Shown here: piece after piece, positions 38,819 through 48,790 of the stretch
How the letters are laid out: each line of letters begins with the position of its first letter
Position numbering within the stretch: position 1 is the first letter of the stretch
NCBI RefSeq assembly: GCF_900095885.1
Contig: NZ_LT615367.1
Coordinates: 4,216,001-4,280,000, forward strand
Source of the DNA: Dickeya aquatica
GTDB taxonomy: Bacteria > Pseudomonadota > Gammaproteobacteria > Enterobacterales > Enterobacteriaceae
Length of the DNA: 64,000 nt
Reading direction: 5' to 3'
Translations under genes and position numbers: made by a program
The notes under the pieces: generated by a model
Databases searched by the model: none
What the model saw: only the letters and a program-made list of their open reading frames with translations
What the model was told of the DNA's origin: nothing

Positions 38819-41800
38819 CTAGCCAATCGTCATCAGGCTCGCATTGCCGCCCGCCGCCGCCGTGTTGATACTCAGCGAGCGCTCTGTCAGCAACCGCTCC
38901 AGCACAATGTCCGTTTCACCGCGTGAGAACCCCTGCACGCTGACCAGCGGCCCGTCACGCTGCGCCAGTTGCTCACACAGGTGGCGTAGCCTGTCGGCAT
39001 CGCCATGAAACAGCACCGCATCAACGCGGCTGTCATCCGCCACACCGTCGTGGCTGAACGCCAGTCGCGCCTGTACAGGCTCCGGCAGTTGCCGATAGAG
39101 CGCCTGCCGCTCGGGCGTATTGAGCCACAGCGCCCGGCTGCCTGCCGCCAGCACGGCGGCCAGTTGCACCAGCGCGTCATCGTCGTTATCGGCCACGCAC
39201 AGCACCTGCTCACGCGGGTGCAAGGTGTAGGCATTGCGCTCACCGGTTGGCCCCGCCAGCACCCACCCTCGGCCGGTTTGCGTCAGTTCGCCGTAACGCT
39301 GGCAGCAGGCGGCCAAACCGTCACGATGCACCTGACGCGCCCAGTTTTCCAGCGAATCGAGTACGGCCAGCCATGACGGGCGAGCGCCCGACGCTATCGG
39401 TGCAGACTCGCCATGGTGGTCAGTATGCAGCACCCGCGCTGACGGCGGGCAGTGCGACAATAACCGGTAGAGATACAGCGGCCCACCGGCTTTCGGCCCG
39501 GTGCCCGAAAGCCCTTCGCCACCAAAGGGTTGCACCCCGACCACCGCGCCAACCATGTTACGGTTGACATACAGGTTGCCGACCTTCGCCTGCGCACTGA
39601 CCTGCGCTATCGTTTCATCAATACGGGTATGCAGCCCCATCGTTAAGCCATAACCTGCCGCATTAATCTGTGTAATCAACGCATCGAGATCGCGGCGCGC
39701 ATAACGCACCACATGCAGTACCGGGCCAAACACCTCGTGGCGCAGTTCCTCAACGCTTTCAAGCTCAATAAGCGTCGGGGCAATGAAATGACCGCGCGCC
39801 CATTGTGCTTCATCTGCGGCATCGGGCGAGGCCGCCTGATACACCGTGCGCCCACGGGCACGCAGCGCCTGAATATGGCGCGCTATCTGCTGTTTGGCCT
39901 CTGCATCAATCAGTGGCCCGATGTCGGTCGTCAGGCGGTCAGGGTTGCCCATGCGGTATTGCGCCATTGCGCCTTGCAGCATCGAGAGGGTCTTTTGCGC
40001 CACTTCCTGTTGCACACACAACAAACGCAGCGCCGAGCAACGCTGACCGGCGCTGTCAAACGCCGACGTCATGATATCTGCCACCACCTGCTCGGTGAGC
40101 GCAGAAGAATCGACAATCATGGCGTTGATACCGCCGGTTTCGGCAATCAGCGGTATCGTGCGCCCCTGCGGGTCAAGCCGCCCGGCCAGCGCACGCTGCA
40201 ACTGCGCGGCCACCGCGCCGGAACCGGTAAACATCACGCCGCGCACCCGTTCGTCTGCCACCAACGCCGCGCCAACGCGCGCCCCCTCGCCCGGCAGCAA
40301 TTGCAGCGCATCCACAGGCACGCCAGCCTCATGCAGAATACGCACCGCCTGGGCGGCAATCAGCGGCGTTTGCTCGGCGGGCTTGGCCAGCACGCTATTG
40401 CCAGCGGCAAGCGCGGCGGCAATCTGGCCGGTAAAGATAGCCAGCGGGAAATTCCACGGGCTGATGCACACCACCGGCCCTAACGGGCGATAGTCATGGT
40501 TATTAAACCGCTCGCTCACCTGTACGGCGTAGTAACGTAAGAAATCCACCGCTTCGCGCACTTCGGCAATCGCGTTCGCCAGGGTTTTCCCGGCCTCGCG
40601 CACCAGCAAGCCCAATAACTGCTGTTGTTGGTTTTCCATGTCATCGGCTGCGCGCAACAAAATGGCAGCGCGCTGGTGGGCAGGCGTGGCGAACCACAGC
40701 TCCGCGCCACTGACCGACAGCGCCAGCGCAGCGGCAATTTGCGCGGGGCTGGCTTCCTGCACATAACCGACCACATCACCGGTATTCGCCGGGTTGATGA
40801 CCGGGGCGGTTTCACCGCCGTCATCACCGGCTTGCCCCAATACGGGGGCGGCGCGCCACGGCTGCGACACACTGGAGAGTAAGGCGCTGGACAGTGACGC
40901 CAGCCGGTGTTCGTTAGATAAATCGAGCCCGCTGGCATTACGCCGCGCCCGGCCATACAGCGCACGCGGCAACACGATACGGGGATGTGCCAGCCCTATC
41001 TGACCTTCACGCTCCGCCAGTGCGTCCACGTCGGCAACCGGGTCTGCCACCAGCGCATCCGGCGTTACCGTTGGGTCAGCAATACGGTGAACAAATGACG
41101 TATTCGCACCGTTTTCCAGCAAACGACGCACCAGATAAGCCAGCAGGGTTTCATGGCTGCCGACCGGTGCGTAAATCCGGCATGGACGATTGAGTTTCCC
41201 TTCGGCGAGCGGGCCAACCACCTGGTCATACAGCGGTTCCCCCATACCGTGCAGGCACTGAAACTCATACTGCCCCGGATAGTAATTATTGCCCGCCAGA
41301 TGGTAGATGGCGCTCACCGTGTGGGCATTGTGGGTGGCAAACTGCGGATAAATCAGATTCGGCACCGCCAGCAAGCGGCGGGCGCAGGCCAGATACGAGA
41401 CATCGGTATACACCTTACGGGTATAGACCGGGTAGCCCTCCAGCCCGTCGATTTGCGCACGCTTGATTTCGCTGTCCCAATAGGCCCCTTTCACCAGCCG
41501 CACCATCAAGCGGCGCTGACTGCGGCGCGCCACATCAATCAAGGCATCAATCACAAACGGGCAGCGCTTCTGGTAAGCCTGAATCACAAAACCAATGCCG
41601 TTCCAGCCCGCCAGTTGCGGCTCAAAGCATAAGCGCTCCAGCAGATCGAGCGACAGCTCCAGCCTGTCAGCTTCCTCGGCGTCAATATTAATGCCGATGT
41701 CGTACTGGCGCGCCAGCAGCGTCAGCGACAGCAGGCGCGGGTACAACTCGCTCATCACCCGCTGATACTGCGCCCGGCTATAGCGTGGGTGCAGCGCCGA

Positions 41801-42796
41801 AAGCTTGATGGAAATACCGGGGCCTTCGTAAATACCGCGCCCGCAGGCCGCCCGGCCAATGGCGTGGATCGCCTGTTGATACGCAGCCAGATAAGCGCTG
41901 GCATCCTCGGCGGTGAGCGCCGCCTCGCCCAGCATGTCATAGGAGTAGCGAAAACCGCGCTCTTCACGCTTACGGGCATTGGCCAACGCTCTGGCAATAT
42001 TTTCACCGGTGACAAACTGCTCGCCCATTAAACGCATCGCCATATCGACGCCTTTGCGCACCAGGGGTTCGCCGCTTTTCGTAATCACGCGGTTCAGCGC
42101 ACCGGAAAGATGCGACTCATTGTGGGTTGCCACCAGTTTACCGGTCACAAGGAGCCCCCAGGCGGCCGCGTTGACAAACAGTGATGCACTGTGGCCGATA
42201 TGCGCCTGCCAGTTACCGTGACTGATTTTGTCGCGGATCAACGCATCTCGCGTCGGTTTATCGGGAATTCGCAGCAGCGCTTCTGCCAGGCACATCAGCG
42301 CTACGCCCTCCTGGGAGGACAACGAAAATTCCTGCAACAGGTTTTGCACCATGCCGCTGCGCCCGTTTCCCGCTTTTTGCCCGCGCAGTTTTTCCACCAG
42401 CGACGCGGCCTGCGTGCTGACAGCAAGTGACTGCTGCGCAGGCATACGCGCCTGCTCCAGTAGCATCGGCACCATTTCGGTTTCCGGCCGCCGGTAAGCC
42501 GCCGTAATCGCCGAGCGCAACACCGACTGCGTCAAGACCTGCCCGGCAAAAGCTAAAAACGGCGTATGGGTTTCTTCTTGCGCCGATTGCGGCATAATCT
42601 CTGTCACCTCAAGTGGCTCCTGGCCGGGAGCAAGAGGGATTTCAGGGGTATCAGCACCACGTTCCAGGCGTTCGAGATAGCTGAAAATGGCTTGTTTAAT
42701 CAGCCAGTGTGGCGTGCGGTCAATACGCTGTGCTGCGGCTTTGAGGCGTTCGCGCGTGGCCTCATCGAGTTTAACGCCCATCGTGGTGGTGCCCAT
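38819..42796 (-). CDS. putA: Trifunctional proline dehydrogenase / P5C dehydrogenase / put repressor PutA
   Basis: A 1325-residue protein, about the length of E. coli PutA (1320). The N-terminal ribbon-helix-helix DNA-binding domain (MGVKLDEATRERLKAAAQRI) marks it as trifunctional. The proline dehydrogenase barrel shows ISIKLSALHPRY, INIDAEEADRLELSLDLLE and VKGAYWDSEIK. The P5C dehydrogenase part shows ISPWNFPLAIFTGQ, FTGSGAV, AETGGINAMIVDSSA and the catalytic Cys in GQRCSALR. The C-terminus ends in the usual SINTAAAGGNASLM segment. It oxidises proline to glutamate at the membrane and, when proline is absent, represses put genes. It is divergent from putP. Confidence 0.97.
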   Translation of the reverse strand: MGTTTMGVKLDEATRERLKAAAQRIDRTPHWLIKQAIFSYLERLERGADTPEIPLAPGQEPLEVTEIMPQSAQEETHTPFLAFAGQVLTQSVLRSAITAAYRRPETEMVPMLLEQARMPAQQSLAVSTQAASLVEKLRGQKAGNGRSGMVQNLLQEFSLSSQEGVALMCLAEALLRIPDKPTRDALIRDKISHGNWQAHIGHSASLFVNAAAWGLLVTGKLVATHNESHLSGALNRVITKSGEPLVRKGVDMAMRLMGEQFVTGENIARALANARKREERGFRYSYDMLGEAALTAEDASAYLAAYQQAIHAIGRAACGRGIYEGPGISIKLSALHPRYSRAQYQRVMSELYPRLLSLTLLARQYDIGINIDAEEADRLELSLDLLERLCFEPQLAGWNGIGFVIQAYQKRCPFVIDALIDVARRSQRRLMVRLVKGAYWDSEIKRAQIDGLEGYPVYTRKVYTDVSYLACARRLLAVPNLIYPQFATHNAHTVSAIYHLAGNNYYPGQYEFQCLHGMGEPLYDQVVGPLAEGKLNRPCRIYAPVGSHETLLAYLVRRLLENGANTSFVHRIADPTVTPDALVADPVADVDALAEREGQIGLAHPRIVLPRALYGRARRNASGLDLSNEHRLASLSSALLSSVSQPWRAAPVLGQAGDDGGETAPVINPANTGDVVGYVQEASPAQIAAALALSVSGAELWFATPAHQRAAILLRAADDMENQQQQLLGLLVREAGKTLANAIAEVREAVDFLRYYAVQVSERFNNHDYRPLGPVVCISPWNFPLAIFTGQIAAALAAGNSVLAKPAEQTPLIAAQAVRILHEAGVPVDALQLLPGEGARVGAALVADERVRGVMFTGSGAVAAQLQRALAGRLDPQGRTIPLIAETGGINAMIVDSSALTEQVVADIMTSAFDSAGQRCSALRLLCVQQEVAQKTLSMLQGAMAQYRMGNPDRLTTDIGPLIDAEAKQQIARHIQALRARGRTVYQAASPDAADEAQWARGHFIAPTLIELESVEELRHEVFGPVLHVVRYARRDLDALITQINAAGYGLTMGLHTRIDETIAQVSAQAKVGNLYVNRNMVGAVVGVQPFGGEGLSGTGPKAGGPLYLYRLLSHCPPSARVLHTDHHGESAPIASGARPSWLAVLDSLENWARQVHRDGLAACCQRYGELTQTGRGWVLAGPTGERNAYTLHPREQVLCVADNDDDALVQLAAVLAAGSRALWLNTPERQALYRQLPEPVQARLAFSHDGVADDSRVDAVLFHGDADRLRHLCEQLAQRDGPLVSVQGFSRGETDIVLERLLTERSLSINTAAAGGNASLMTIG

Positions 42797-42869
42797 ACCT
42801 ACTCCTGTTTAGAAGAACGTCGTGTCAGTAACAACGCCGTGTTGAAAGGCAAGGGTTACTATCCGGCAT

Positions 42870-42887
42870 GTTGCAACCTTGTGCAAC
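42870..42887. promoter_or_regulatory. PutA operator hexamers between putA and putP
   Basis: The PutA recognition hexamer GTTGCA, as I recall it, occurs three times within 18 bases: at 42870-42875 on plus, at 42872-42877 on minus (GTTGCAAC is palindromic) and at 42882-42887 on minus. The 272-base gap holds the divergent put promoters and no gene. Confidence 0.7.
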
Positions 42888-43068
42888 CTTGTTAATACAT
42901 TGTCTTTTTCAGCATATTTTCGTACCGCATCCAAGGAGCATGGCGACAGAGAAAAACCGTTGCTCCCTCAGCCACGGCCATCTGGATGAAAGGTACAACC
43001 CGGTAAAACCTGACGATTTTCGTCATCACACCGGGTACTCACGGACTCGCATCACAATGGAGATAATC

Positions 43069-44565
43069 ATGACCACCCTGAGCACACCGCTGCTGGTCAC
43101 TTTTCTGGTGTACATTTTCGGCATGGTATTAATAGGCCTGATGGCTTACCGCGCCACCCACAACTTCGGCGACTACATTCTCGGTGGCCGCCGCATGGGT
43201 AGCGTCGTCACGGCGTTATCCGCTGGCGCATCCGACATGAGCGGCTGGCTGCTGATGGGGCTGCCGGGCGCGGTGTTCCTGTCCGGTATTTCTGAGAGCT
43301 GGATAGCCATTGGGCTGACTATCGGTGCCTACCTGAACTGGACCTGGGTGGCGGGCCGCCTGCGCGTACACACCGAAATCAACCACAACGCGCTGACCCT
43401 GCCGGATTACTTTAGCCACCGCTTTGAAGACAAAAGCAAGCTGCTGCGGGTTATCTCCGCGCTGGTGATTTTGGTGTTTTTCACCATCTATTGCGCGTCC
43501 GGCATCGTCGCGGGCGCACGGCTGTTTGAAAGCACCTTCGGCATGAGCTACGACACCGCGCTGTGGGCCGGGGCCGCCGCCACCATCGCCTATACCTTCA
43601 TCGGCGGTTATCTGGCCGTCAGTTGGACGGACACCGTCCAGGCCAGCCTGATGATCTTCGCCCTGATCCTGACGCCAGTCATCGTTATCCTCTCCGTTGG
43701 CGGCGTAGCGCCCTCACTTGCGGTTATTGCCGCTAAAAACCCGGCCAACCTGGACATGTTCAAGGGCCTCGATACGATAGCGATTCTGTCATTGCTGGGC
43801 TGGGGGCTTGGCTATTTCGGCCAGCCGCATATTCTGGCGCGCTTTATGGCCGCCGACTCGCATCACACCATTCGCAACGCCCGCCGCATCAGCATGACCT
43901 GGATGGTGCTGTGCCTGGCCGGGGCTGTCACCGTCGGGTTCTTCGGCATCGCTTATTTCACCGGCAACCCCTCGCAGGCAGGCAATGTCAGCCAGAATGG
44001 TGAGCGGGTGTTTATCGAACTGGCACGCTTGCTGTTTAACCCGTGGATAGCCGGTGTGCTGCTGTCCGCGATTCTGGCGGCGGTGATGAGTACACTCAGT
44101 TGCCAGTTGTTGGTCTGCTCAAGTGCAATTACCGAAGATTTATACAAACCGTTTTTGCGCAAAAACGCCAGCCAGCGAGAGCTGGTCTGGGTTGGGCGCG
44201 CCATGGTGCTGTTAGTCTCAGTCATAGCCATTGCGCTGGCGGTCAACCCGGAAAACCGGGTGCTGGGGCTGGTCAGCTACGCCTGGGCCGGATTTGGTGC
44301 CGCGTTCGGCCCGGTTATCCTGATTTCCCTGCTGTGGCCACGCATGACGCGCAACGGCGCGCTGGTCGGGATGTTGGTAGGGGCCGCCACCGTGATTATC
44401 TGGAAACAGTACGGCTGGCTGAAACTGTATGAAATTATTCCCGGCTTCCTGCTGGCATCATTGTCGATAGTGGTCGTCAGCCTGCTGGGCCGCGCACCGT
44501 CTGCGGTTGTTACCGCACGTTTTCAGCAAGCCGAGCACGTATTTAAATCACGCCCGGCAGAGTAA
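43069..44565 (+). CDS. putP: Sodium/proline symporter
   Basis: A 498-residue inner-membrane solute:sodium symporter (SSS family, 13 helices) that imports proline for PutA. It aligns well with E. coli PutP as I recall it: GASDMSGWLLMGLPGAVFLSG near the N-terminus, VSWTDTVQASLMIFAL, MSTLSCQLLVCSSAITEDLY, and ENRVLGLVSYAWAGFGAAFGP. The start at 43069 is preceded by GGAG at good spacing and matches the E. coli N-terminus; longer in-frame starts run into the promoter and operator region. It is divergent from putA and convergent with ilvC. Confidence 0.96.
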   Translation: MTTLSTPLLVTFLVYIFGMVLIGLMAYRATHNFGDYILGGRRMGSVVTALSAGASDMSGWLLMGLPGAVFLSGISESWIAIGLTIGAYLNWTWVAGRLRVHTEINHNALTLPDYFSHRFEDKSKLLRVISALVILVFFTIYCASGIVAGARLFESTFGMSYDTALWAGAAATIAYTFIGGYLAVSWTDTVQASLMIFALILTPVIVILSVGGVAPSLAVIAAKNPANLDMFKGLDTIAILSLLGWGLGYFGQPHILARFMAADSHHTIRNARRISMTWMVLCLAGAVTVGFFGIAYFTGNPSQAGNVSQNGERVFIELARLLFNPWIAGVLLSAILAAVMSTLSCQLLVCSSAITEDLYKPFLRKNASQRELVWVGRAMVLLVSVIAIALAVNPENRVLGLVSYAWAGFGAAFGPVILISLLWPRMTRNGALVGMLVGAATVIIWKQYGWLKLYEIIPGFLLASLSIVVVSLLGRAPSAVVTARFQQAEHVFKSRPAE

Positions 44566-44592
44566 CGACGGGCAATCTCCCCGATAAACGAC

Positions 44593-44620
44593 AAAAAAAC
44601 GGGGTGCCAAGGCACCCCGT
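44593..44620 (-). terminator. Terminator between putP and ilvC
   Basis: A perfect 10-bp stem (ACGGGGTGCC and its complement) with two unpaired bases at the tip. In the minus direction it is followed by seven T, so it terminates ilvC well; in the plus direction the tail (TTAATATT) is weaker. Confidence 0.85.
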
Positions 44621-44645
44621 TAATATTAATCGGCGACAGGTAAAA

Positions 44646-46124
44646 TTAACCCGCGACGGCAATACGTTTCATGTCGGTCATGTAGCCACGCAATTTTTTA
44701 CCGATCACTTCAATCGGGTGATTGCGGATAGCATCATTCGCGTCACGCAGTTGGGCGTTATCCACCGCTGAGGCGGCAACCGGTTTACCCAGGTCGCCCG
44801 GTTGCAGGCTGTCCATGAATGCGCCTTTGAGCAACGGCACGGCGGCATTGGCGAACAGGTAGTTACCGTATTCTGCGGTATCAGAAATCACCACGTTCAT
44901 TTCATACAGGCGCTTACGGGCAATGGTGTTGGCAATCAGCGGCAGTTCGTGCAGTGATTCGTAGTAGGCAGACTCTTCGATGATACCGGAGCTCACCATA
45001 GTTTCGAACGCCAGTTCTACCCCGGCTTTCACCATCGCAATCATCAGGACGCCGTTATCAAAATATTCCTGCTCTTCAATTTTGCCTTCAAACTGCGGTG
45101 CATTTTCAAACGCGGTTTTGCCGGTTTCTTCGCGCCAGGTCAGCAGTTTTACGTCATCGTTGGCCCAGTCAGCCATCATACCACTGGAGAATTCGCCAGA
45201 GATGATGTCATCCATGTGTTTCTGGAACAGCGGAGCCATAATGCCTTTCAGCTGTTCAGACAGCGCGAACGCACGCAGTTTAGCCGGGTTGGAGAGCCTA
45301 TCCATCATCAGGGTGATACCGCCCTGCTTCAGCGCTTCGGTGATGGTTTCCCAGCCGAACTGGATCAGTTTCTCGGCATAGGCCGCGTCAACACCTTCAG
45401 CCACCAGCTTATCGAAGCTCAGCAGTGAACCAGCCTGCAACATGCCGCACAGAATGGTCTGCTCGCCCATCAGGTCAGATTTCACTTCTGCAACAAAAGA
45501 GGACTCCAGTACGCCCGCGCGATGGCCACCGGTTGCCGCAGCCCAGGCTTTGGCAATCGCCATGCCTTCGCCTTTCGGGTCATTTTCCGGGTGAACGGCG
45601 ATAAGGGTCGGCACGCCGAAACCACGTTTGTACTCTTCACGCACTTCAGTACCCGGGCACTTCGGCGCTACCATGACAACGGTCAGGTCTTTACGAATCT
45701 GCTCGCCGACTTCAACGATGTTAAAACCGTGGGAATAGCCCAGCGCCGCGCCTTGTTTCATCAACGGCTGAACTGCCTGCACCACTGCGGAGTGCTGTTT
45801 GTCCGGCGTCAGGTTAACCACCAGGTCGGCCTGCGGGATCAGCTCTTCATAGGTGCCGACGTTAAAGCCGTTCTCGGTTGCCTTACGCCATGAAGCACGT
45901 TTTTCCGCAATCGCCTCAGCACGCAGCGCATAAGAAATATCCAGACCAGAATCACGCATGTTCAGGCCCTGGTTCAGGCCCTGAGCGCCACACCCCACGA
46001 TCACCACTTTCTTGCCTTTCAGGTAGCTGGCTTCGTCCGCAAACTCATCGCGGCCCATAAAACGGCATTTGCCCAGTTGCGCCAGCTGCTGACGCAAATT
46101 CAGTGTGTTGAAGTAATTGGCCAT
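44646..46124 (-). CDS. ilvC: Ketol-acid reductoisomerase (class II)
   Basis: A 492-residue NADPH-dependent enzyme that converts 2-acetolactate to 2,3-dihydroxyisovalerate, and the 2-aceto-2-hydroxybutyrate homologue for isoleucine. The long form with a duplicated C-terminal domain is typical of enterobacteria. The Rossmann motif is [14 protein letters not shown] (about residue 37), followed by [17 protein letters not shown] with NADPH-binding arginines. Metal-site segments include [12 protein letters not shown]. It is divergent from its activator gene ilvY, with TTGCAA palindromes between them. Confidence 0.98.
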   Translation of the reverse strand: MANYFNTLNLRQQLAQLGKCRFMGRDEFADEASYLKGKKVVIVGCGAQGLNQGLNMRDSGLDISYALRAEAIAEKRASWRKATENGFNVGTYEELIPQADLVVNLTPDKQHSAVVQAVQPLMKQGAALGYSHGFNIVEVGEQIRKDLTVVMVAPKCPGTEVREEYKRGFGVPTLIAVHPENDPKGEGMAIAKAWAAATGGHRAGVLESSFVAEVKSDLMGEQTILCGMLQAGSLLSFDKLVAEGVDAAYAEKLIQFGWETITEALKQGGITLMMDRLSNPAKLRAFALSEQLKGIMAPLFQKHMDDIISGEFSSGMMADWANDDVKLLTWREETGKTAFENAPQFEGKIEEQEYFDNGVLMIAMVKAGVELAFETMVSSGIIEESAYYESLHELPLIANTIARKRLYEMNVVISDTAEYGNYLFANAAVPLLKGAFMDSLQPGDLGKPVAASAVDNAQLRDANDAIRNHPIEVIGKKLRGYMTDMKRIAVAG

Positions 46125-46246
46125 GCGAGGTGCTCCATTTGATATCGTATTGGGTGTTTATCGAAAGCGGCGCTTGCCGCTGTCACAATGTCATTATCAT
46201 ATGACAGGAAATACATTGCTTAAATTGATATATTAACAACGTCATA

Positions 46247-46261
46247 TTGCAAGAATTGCAA
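46247..46261. promoter_or_regulatory. Candidate IlvY operator in the ilvC-ilvY gap
   Basis: Two TTGCAA palindromes lie nine bases apart (46247-46252 and 46256-46261), just upstream of ilvY. IlvY is known to bind tandem operators here in E. coli and to activate ilvC when acetolactate is present. A further inverted repeat (TGTCAT and ATGACA, 46189-46206) lies closer to ilvC. Confidence 0.5.
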
Positions 46262-46282
46262 CATCATAACGAGAGAGCACGC

Positions 46283-47170
46283 ATGGATTTACGCGATCTG
46301 AAGCTGTTTTTGCATTTGGCAGAGAGCCGCCACTTTGGTCGCACCGCCAAAGCGATGCATATCAGCCCTTCCACGCTCTCACGCCAGATTCAGCGGCTCG
46401 AAGAAGACCTCGGTCAGGCGCTGTTTTTACGTGATAATCGCACCGTGCGCCTGACGGATGCCGGCGAGCACCTCAAGACCTTCGCGCAGCAAACCCTGCT
46501 GCAATATCAGCAATTGCGTTTCGTGTTACAGCAGCAGGGGCAGTCACTCAGTGGTGAACTGCGGCTGTTCTGCTCTGTTACCGCCGCCTATAGCCATCTG
46601 CCGCCGATTCTGGATCGCTTCCGGGCGCGCCATCCGCTGGTGGAAATCAAGCTCACCACGGGCGATGCCGCCGACGCGCTCGACAAAGTTCAATCCAATG
46701 AAGCGGATTTGGGCATCGCCGGGCACCCGGAAAGCCTGCCTGCCAGCGTCGAATTTATGCCGATTGGCAGCGTTCCGCTGGTATTGATTATTCCGGCGCT
46801 GCCTTGCCCGGTGCAAACCCAGGCGTTACAGCCTCAGCCAGACTGGTCGCAAATTCCGTTTATCTTGCCGGAGCACGGCCCGGTGCGAAAACGTATCGAC
46901 GTGTGGTTTCGTCGCCAACATATTACCAATCCGCCGATTTATGCCACCGTTTCCGGCCACGAGGCGATGGTGTCCATGGTGGCGCTCGGTTGCGGTATCG
47001 CTCTCATTCCTGATGTGGTACTTGAAAATAGCCCGGAACCGGTGCGTAATCGGGTGTCGATATTAGAAGCTCAGGCTATGGAACCGTTTGAACTGGGTGT
47101 CTGTGTACAAAAAAAACACCTAACCGACCCGTTAATAGCGGCCTTTTGGGAAACCTTACAGGAAAAATAA
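46283..47170 (+). CDS. ilvY: LysR-type activator of ilvC
   Basis: A 295-residue LysR-family regulator. The N-terminal winged helix-turn-helix is MDLRDLKLFLHLAESRHFGRTAKAMHISPSTLSRQ (residues 1-35; split: first half MDLRDLKLFLHLAE, second ISPSTLSRQIQRLEE). The co-inducer domain follows. I chose the ATG at 46283, at GAGAG, rather than an in-frame start 36 bases earlier inside the operator. It senses 2-acetolactate or acetohydroxybutyrate and activates the divergent ilvC. It is followed after two bases by a gene for an exported LprI-like protein. Confidence 0.95.
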   Translation: MDLRDLKLFLHLAESRHFGRTAKAMHISPSTLSRQIQRLEEDLGQALFLRDNRTVRLTDAGEHLKTFAQQTLLQYQQLRFVLQQQGQSLSGELRLFCSVTAAYSHLPPILDRFRARHPLVEIKLTTGDAADALDKVQSNEADLGIAGHPESLPASVEFMPIGSVPLVLIIPALPCPVQTQALQPQPDWSQIPFILPEHGPVRKRIDVWFRRQHITNPPIYATVSGHEAMVSMVALGCGIALIPDVVLENSPEPVRNRVSILEAQAMEPFELGVCVQKKHLTDPLIAAFWETLQEK

Positions 47171-47172
47171 TA

Positions 47173-47937
47173 ATGAAACGAACGCTTGCAACGTGGCTGC
47201 TGCCACTGCTGCTGGGAGGCGGTGCGCTTCCGGCATTGGCAGCCAGTTTTCCCTGCCAACAGGCAACATCGGCACAAGAAAAGCTGATCTGCCAGATACC
47301 GGCACTCAGTCAGTTAGATGACGAACTGGGAAAGGAATGGCAAAAATCACGCGCGTTGCTTACCGGCAACCCGGAACGCGACGCACAAGATAAAAGCCTG
47401 ACGCAATTCCAACGCAGTTGGCTGACCCGCCGCAACAGTTGCCGCGACGAAGCCTGCCTGCAACAAAGCTACCAGCAGCAGCTCAGTCGCTTGCGCTACC
47501 TGAACGATGTCACCCAGCACACGCTGCCGGACGCCATTACGCCCGCGCGTCGTAACCGCTGCTTTGATGGCGATTACAGCTACGAATATTACCTGCAACT
47601 CTCCGCGCAGGAATACGCCGAGCTCAGTGATTACTTCAAAGAGATGTATGACCAGAAAGCGCCCTATCATCTGGCTAACCTGACGCTCAATAATGAAGAC
47701 GGCGAACTCACCGCCAGCGGCTCCGTCGCCTTTCGCTATGCCAATAAACTGGACGATTTCACCCTGACGGCACGCCAGATGAGCGACACTCAGGCGATTG
47801 GCCTGGCCGAAGGCAGCTTTGGCGGGCAGAAAAAGCTACTGCTCACCTGCGTCGATAACCGCCAGTTGCAAATCACGGTATTTGATGCCGCTGGTGAAGG
47901 CTATCTGTTTGATTATTTGATGGTAAAGGGAAAATAA
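47173..47937 (+). CDS. LprI/DUF1311-like exported protein
   Basis: A 254-residue protein with a signal peptide (MKRTLATWLLPLLLGGGAL..ALA, cleavage near residue 26). The next domain resembles the lysozyme inhibitor LprI/DUF1311 domain: paired cysteines in FPCQQATSAQEKLICQIPALSQLDDEL (shown in parts: FPCQQATSAQEKLIC and LSQLDDEL) and in RNSCRDEACLQQSY. The C-terminal 130 residues, with RRNRCFDGDYSYEYYLQLS, are not recognised. It should be periplasmic. It starts three bases after the ilvY stop and may be co-transcribed with it, without an evident link to valine synthesis. Confidence 0.7.
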   Translation: MKRTLATWLLPLLLGGGALPALAASFPCQQATSAQEKLICQIPALSQLDDELGKEWQKSRALLTGNPERDAQDKSLTQFQRSWLTRRNSCRDEACLQQSYQQQLSRLRYLNDVTQHTLPDAITPARRNRCFDGDYSYEYYLQLSAQEYAELSDYFKEMYDQKAPYHLANLTLNNEDGELTASGSVAFRYANKLDDFTLTARQMSDTQAIGLAEGSFGGQKKLLLTCVDNRQLQITVFDAAGEGYLFDYLMVKGK

Positions 47938-47940
47938 CCT

Positions 47941-48680
47941 TCAACGACTCAACCAGCGCTCATCCATAAAGGCGGGGCTGATTTTCTCGGGCTCCGCTGC
48001 TTTTTTCAGCATTTCAATCTTCATCAGATAGTGGTAGAGCGGTTCCAGTTGCGTAAACCCTGTCGCGAGTATTGAGGCGAGTTCCCCGCTCAACACCGGT
48101 TCCAGATCTTGCCGGGTTGCCATCACCGCGAACGATTTACGGTTGTACCAGTGTGCCAGTTCCGCTGGCTGCTCTTTAATCAATGGCCGTTTGTAACTCT
48201 CCCCGACCAACTCAAACTCACCACCAAGACATGCCGCTACCGTCAGAAAACCCTGTGGATTATCACGCACCGTCTGCCGGAACAACTCCATGGTGGCACG
48301 GCTGGCGCTGTAGTAGCCAAGACCATAGCGCCAGTCCGTTGGGGTCAGCTCGAAAAAATAGACCGGTGAATCCGTCCAGTCTTTCGGCGTGCGTTTGAAG
48401 GTAAACCACATTTTGTCGCGGTAGCGGGATTTGTCGTGGGAAAAACGGGTATCGCGGTGAATACGGGACAACGTTTTGCCCACCGCCGGGCGAGTCTCGA
48501 TGTGATCGTCAATTTGCAGCATAGTGATGGAGAGGGTTTCCACCAGCGCGCGAAACGGCGTCAGCAATTGGTTTTCATACGTTTGCCGGTGATCTTCAAA
48601 CCACTCTTTACTGTCTTGCTGGCGTACCTGCTGTAAAAACGTCAGCGCCTGGGGGGAAAGCCGTTAAATCCCGTTGCCAT
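47941..48680 (-). pseudogene. DUF2461 (TIGR02453) protein gene, frameshifted near the start
   Basis: From 48567 leftward an intact 208-codon frame encodes most of a DUF2461 protein (MWFTFKRTPKDWTDSPVYFFEL, FSHDKSRYRDK). The family N-terminus is present upstream but in another frame. From the ATG at 48680 it reads MATGFNGFPP, then a stop. One extra base in the G6 run (plus 48651-48656) would join it to QALTFLQQVRQQDSKEWFED and give about 246 residues. Function of the family is unknown; fold comparisons are not available here. It may be a real pseudogene or a sequencing error. It is convergent with the LprI-like gene. Confidence 0.75.
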
Positions 48681-48790
48681 GATGTGATGTCCTTGACCAA
48701 TGAGACATCAAGCCTACCGCAGTGCGGCTCAAAATAACATGCGCCCGGCGGCGTCACACCGTCGGGCGCATGAGGTGAGGCTAACTGACG

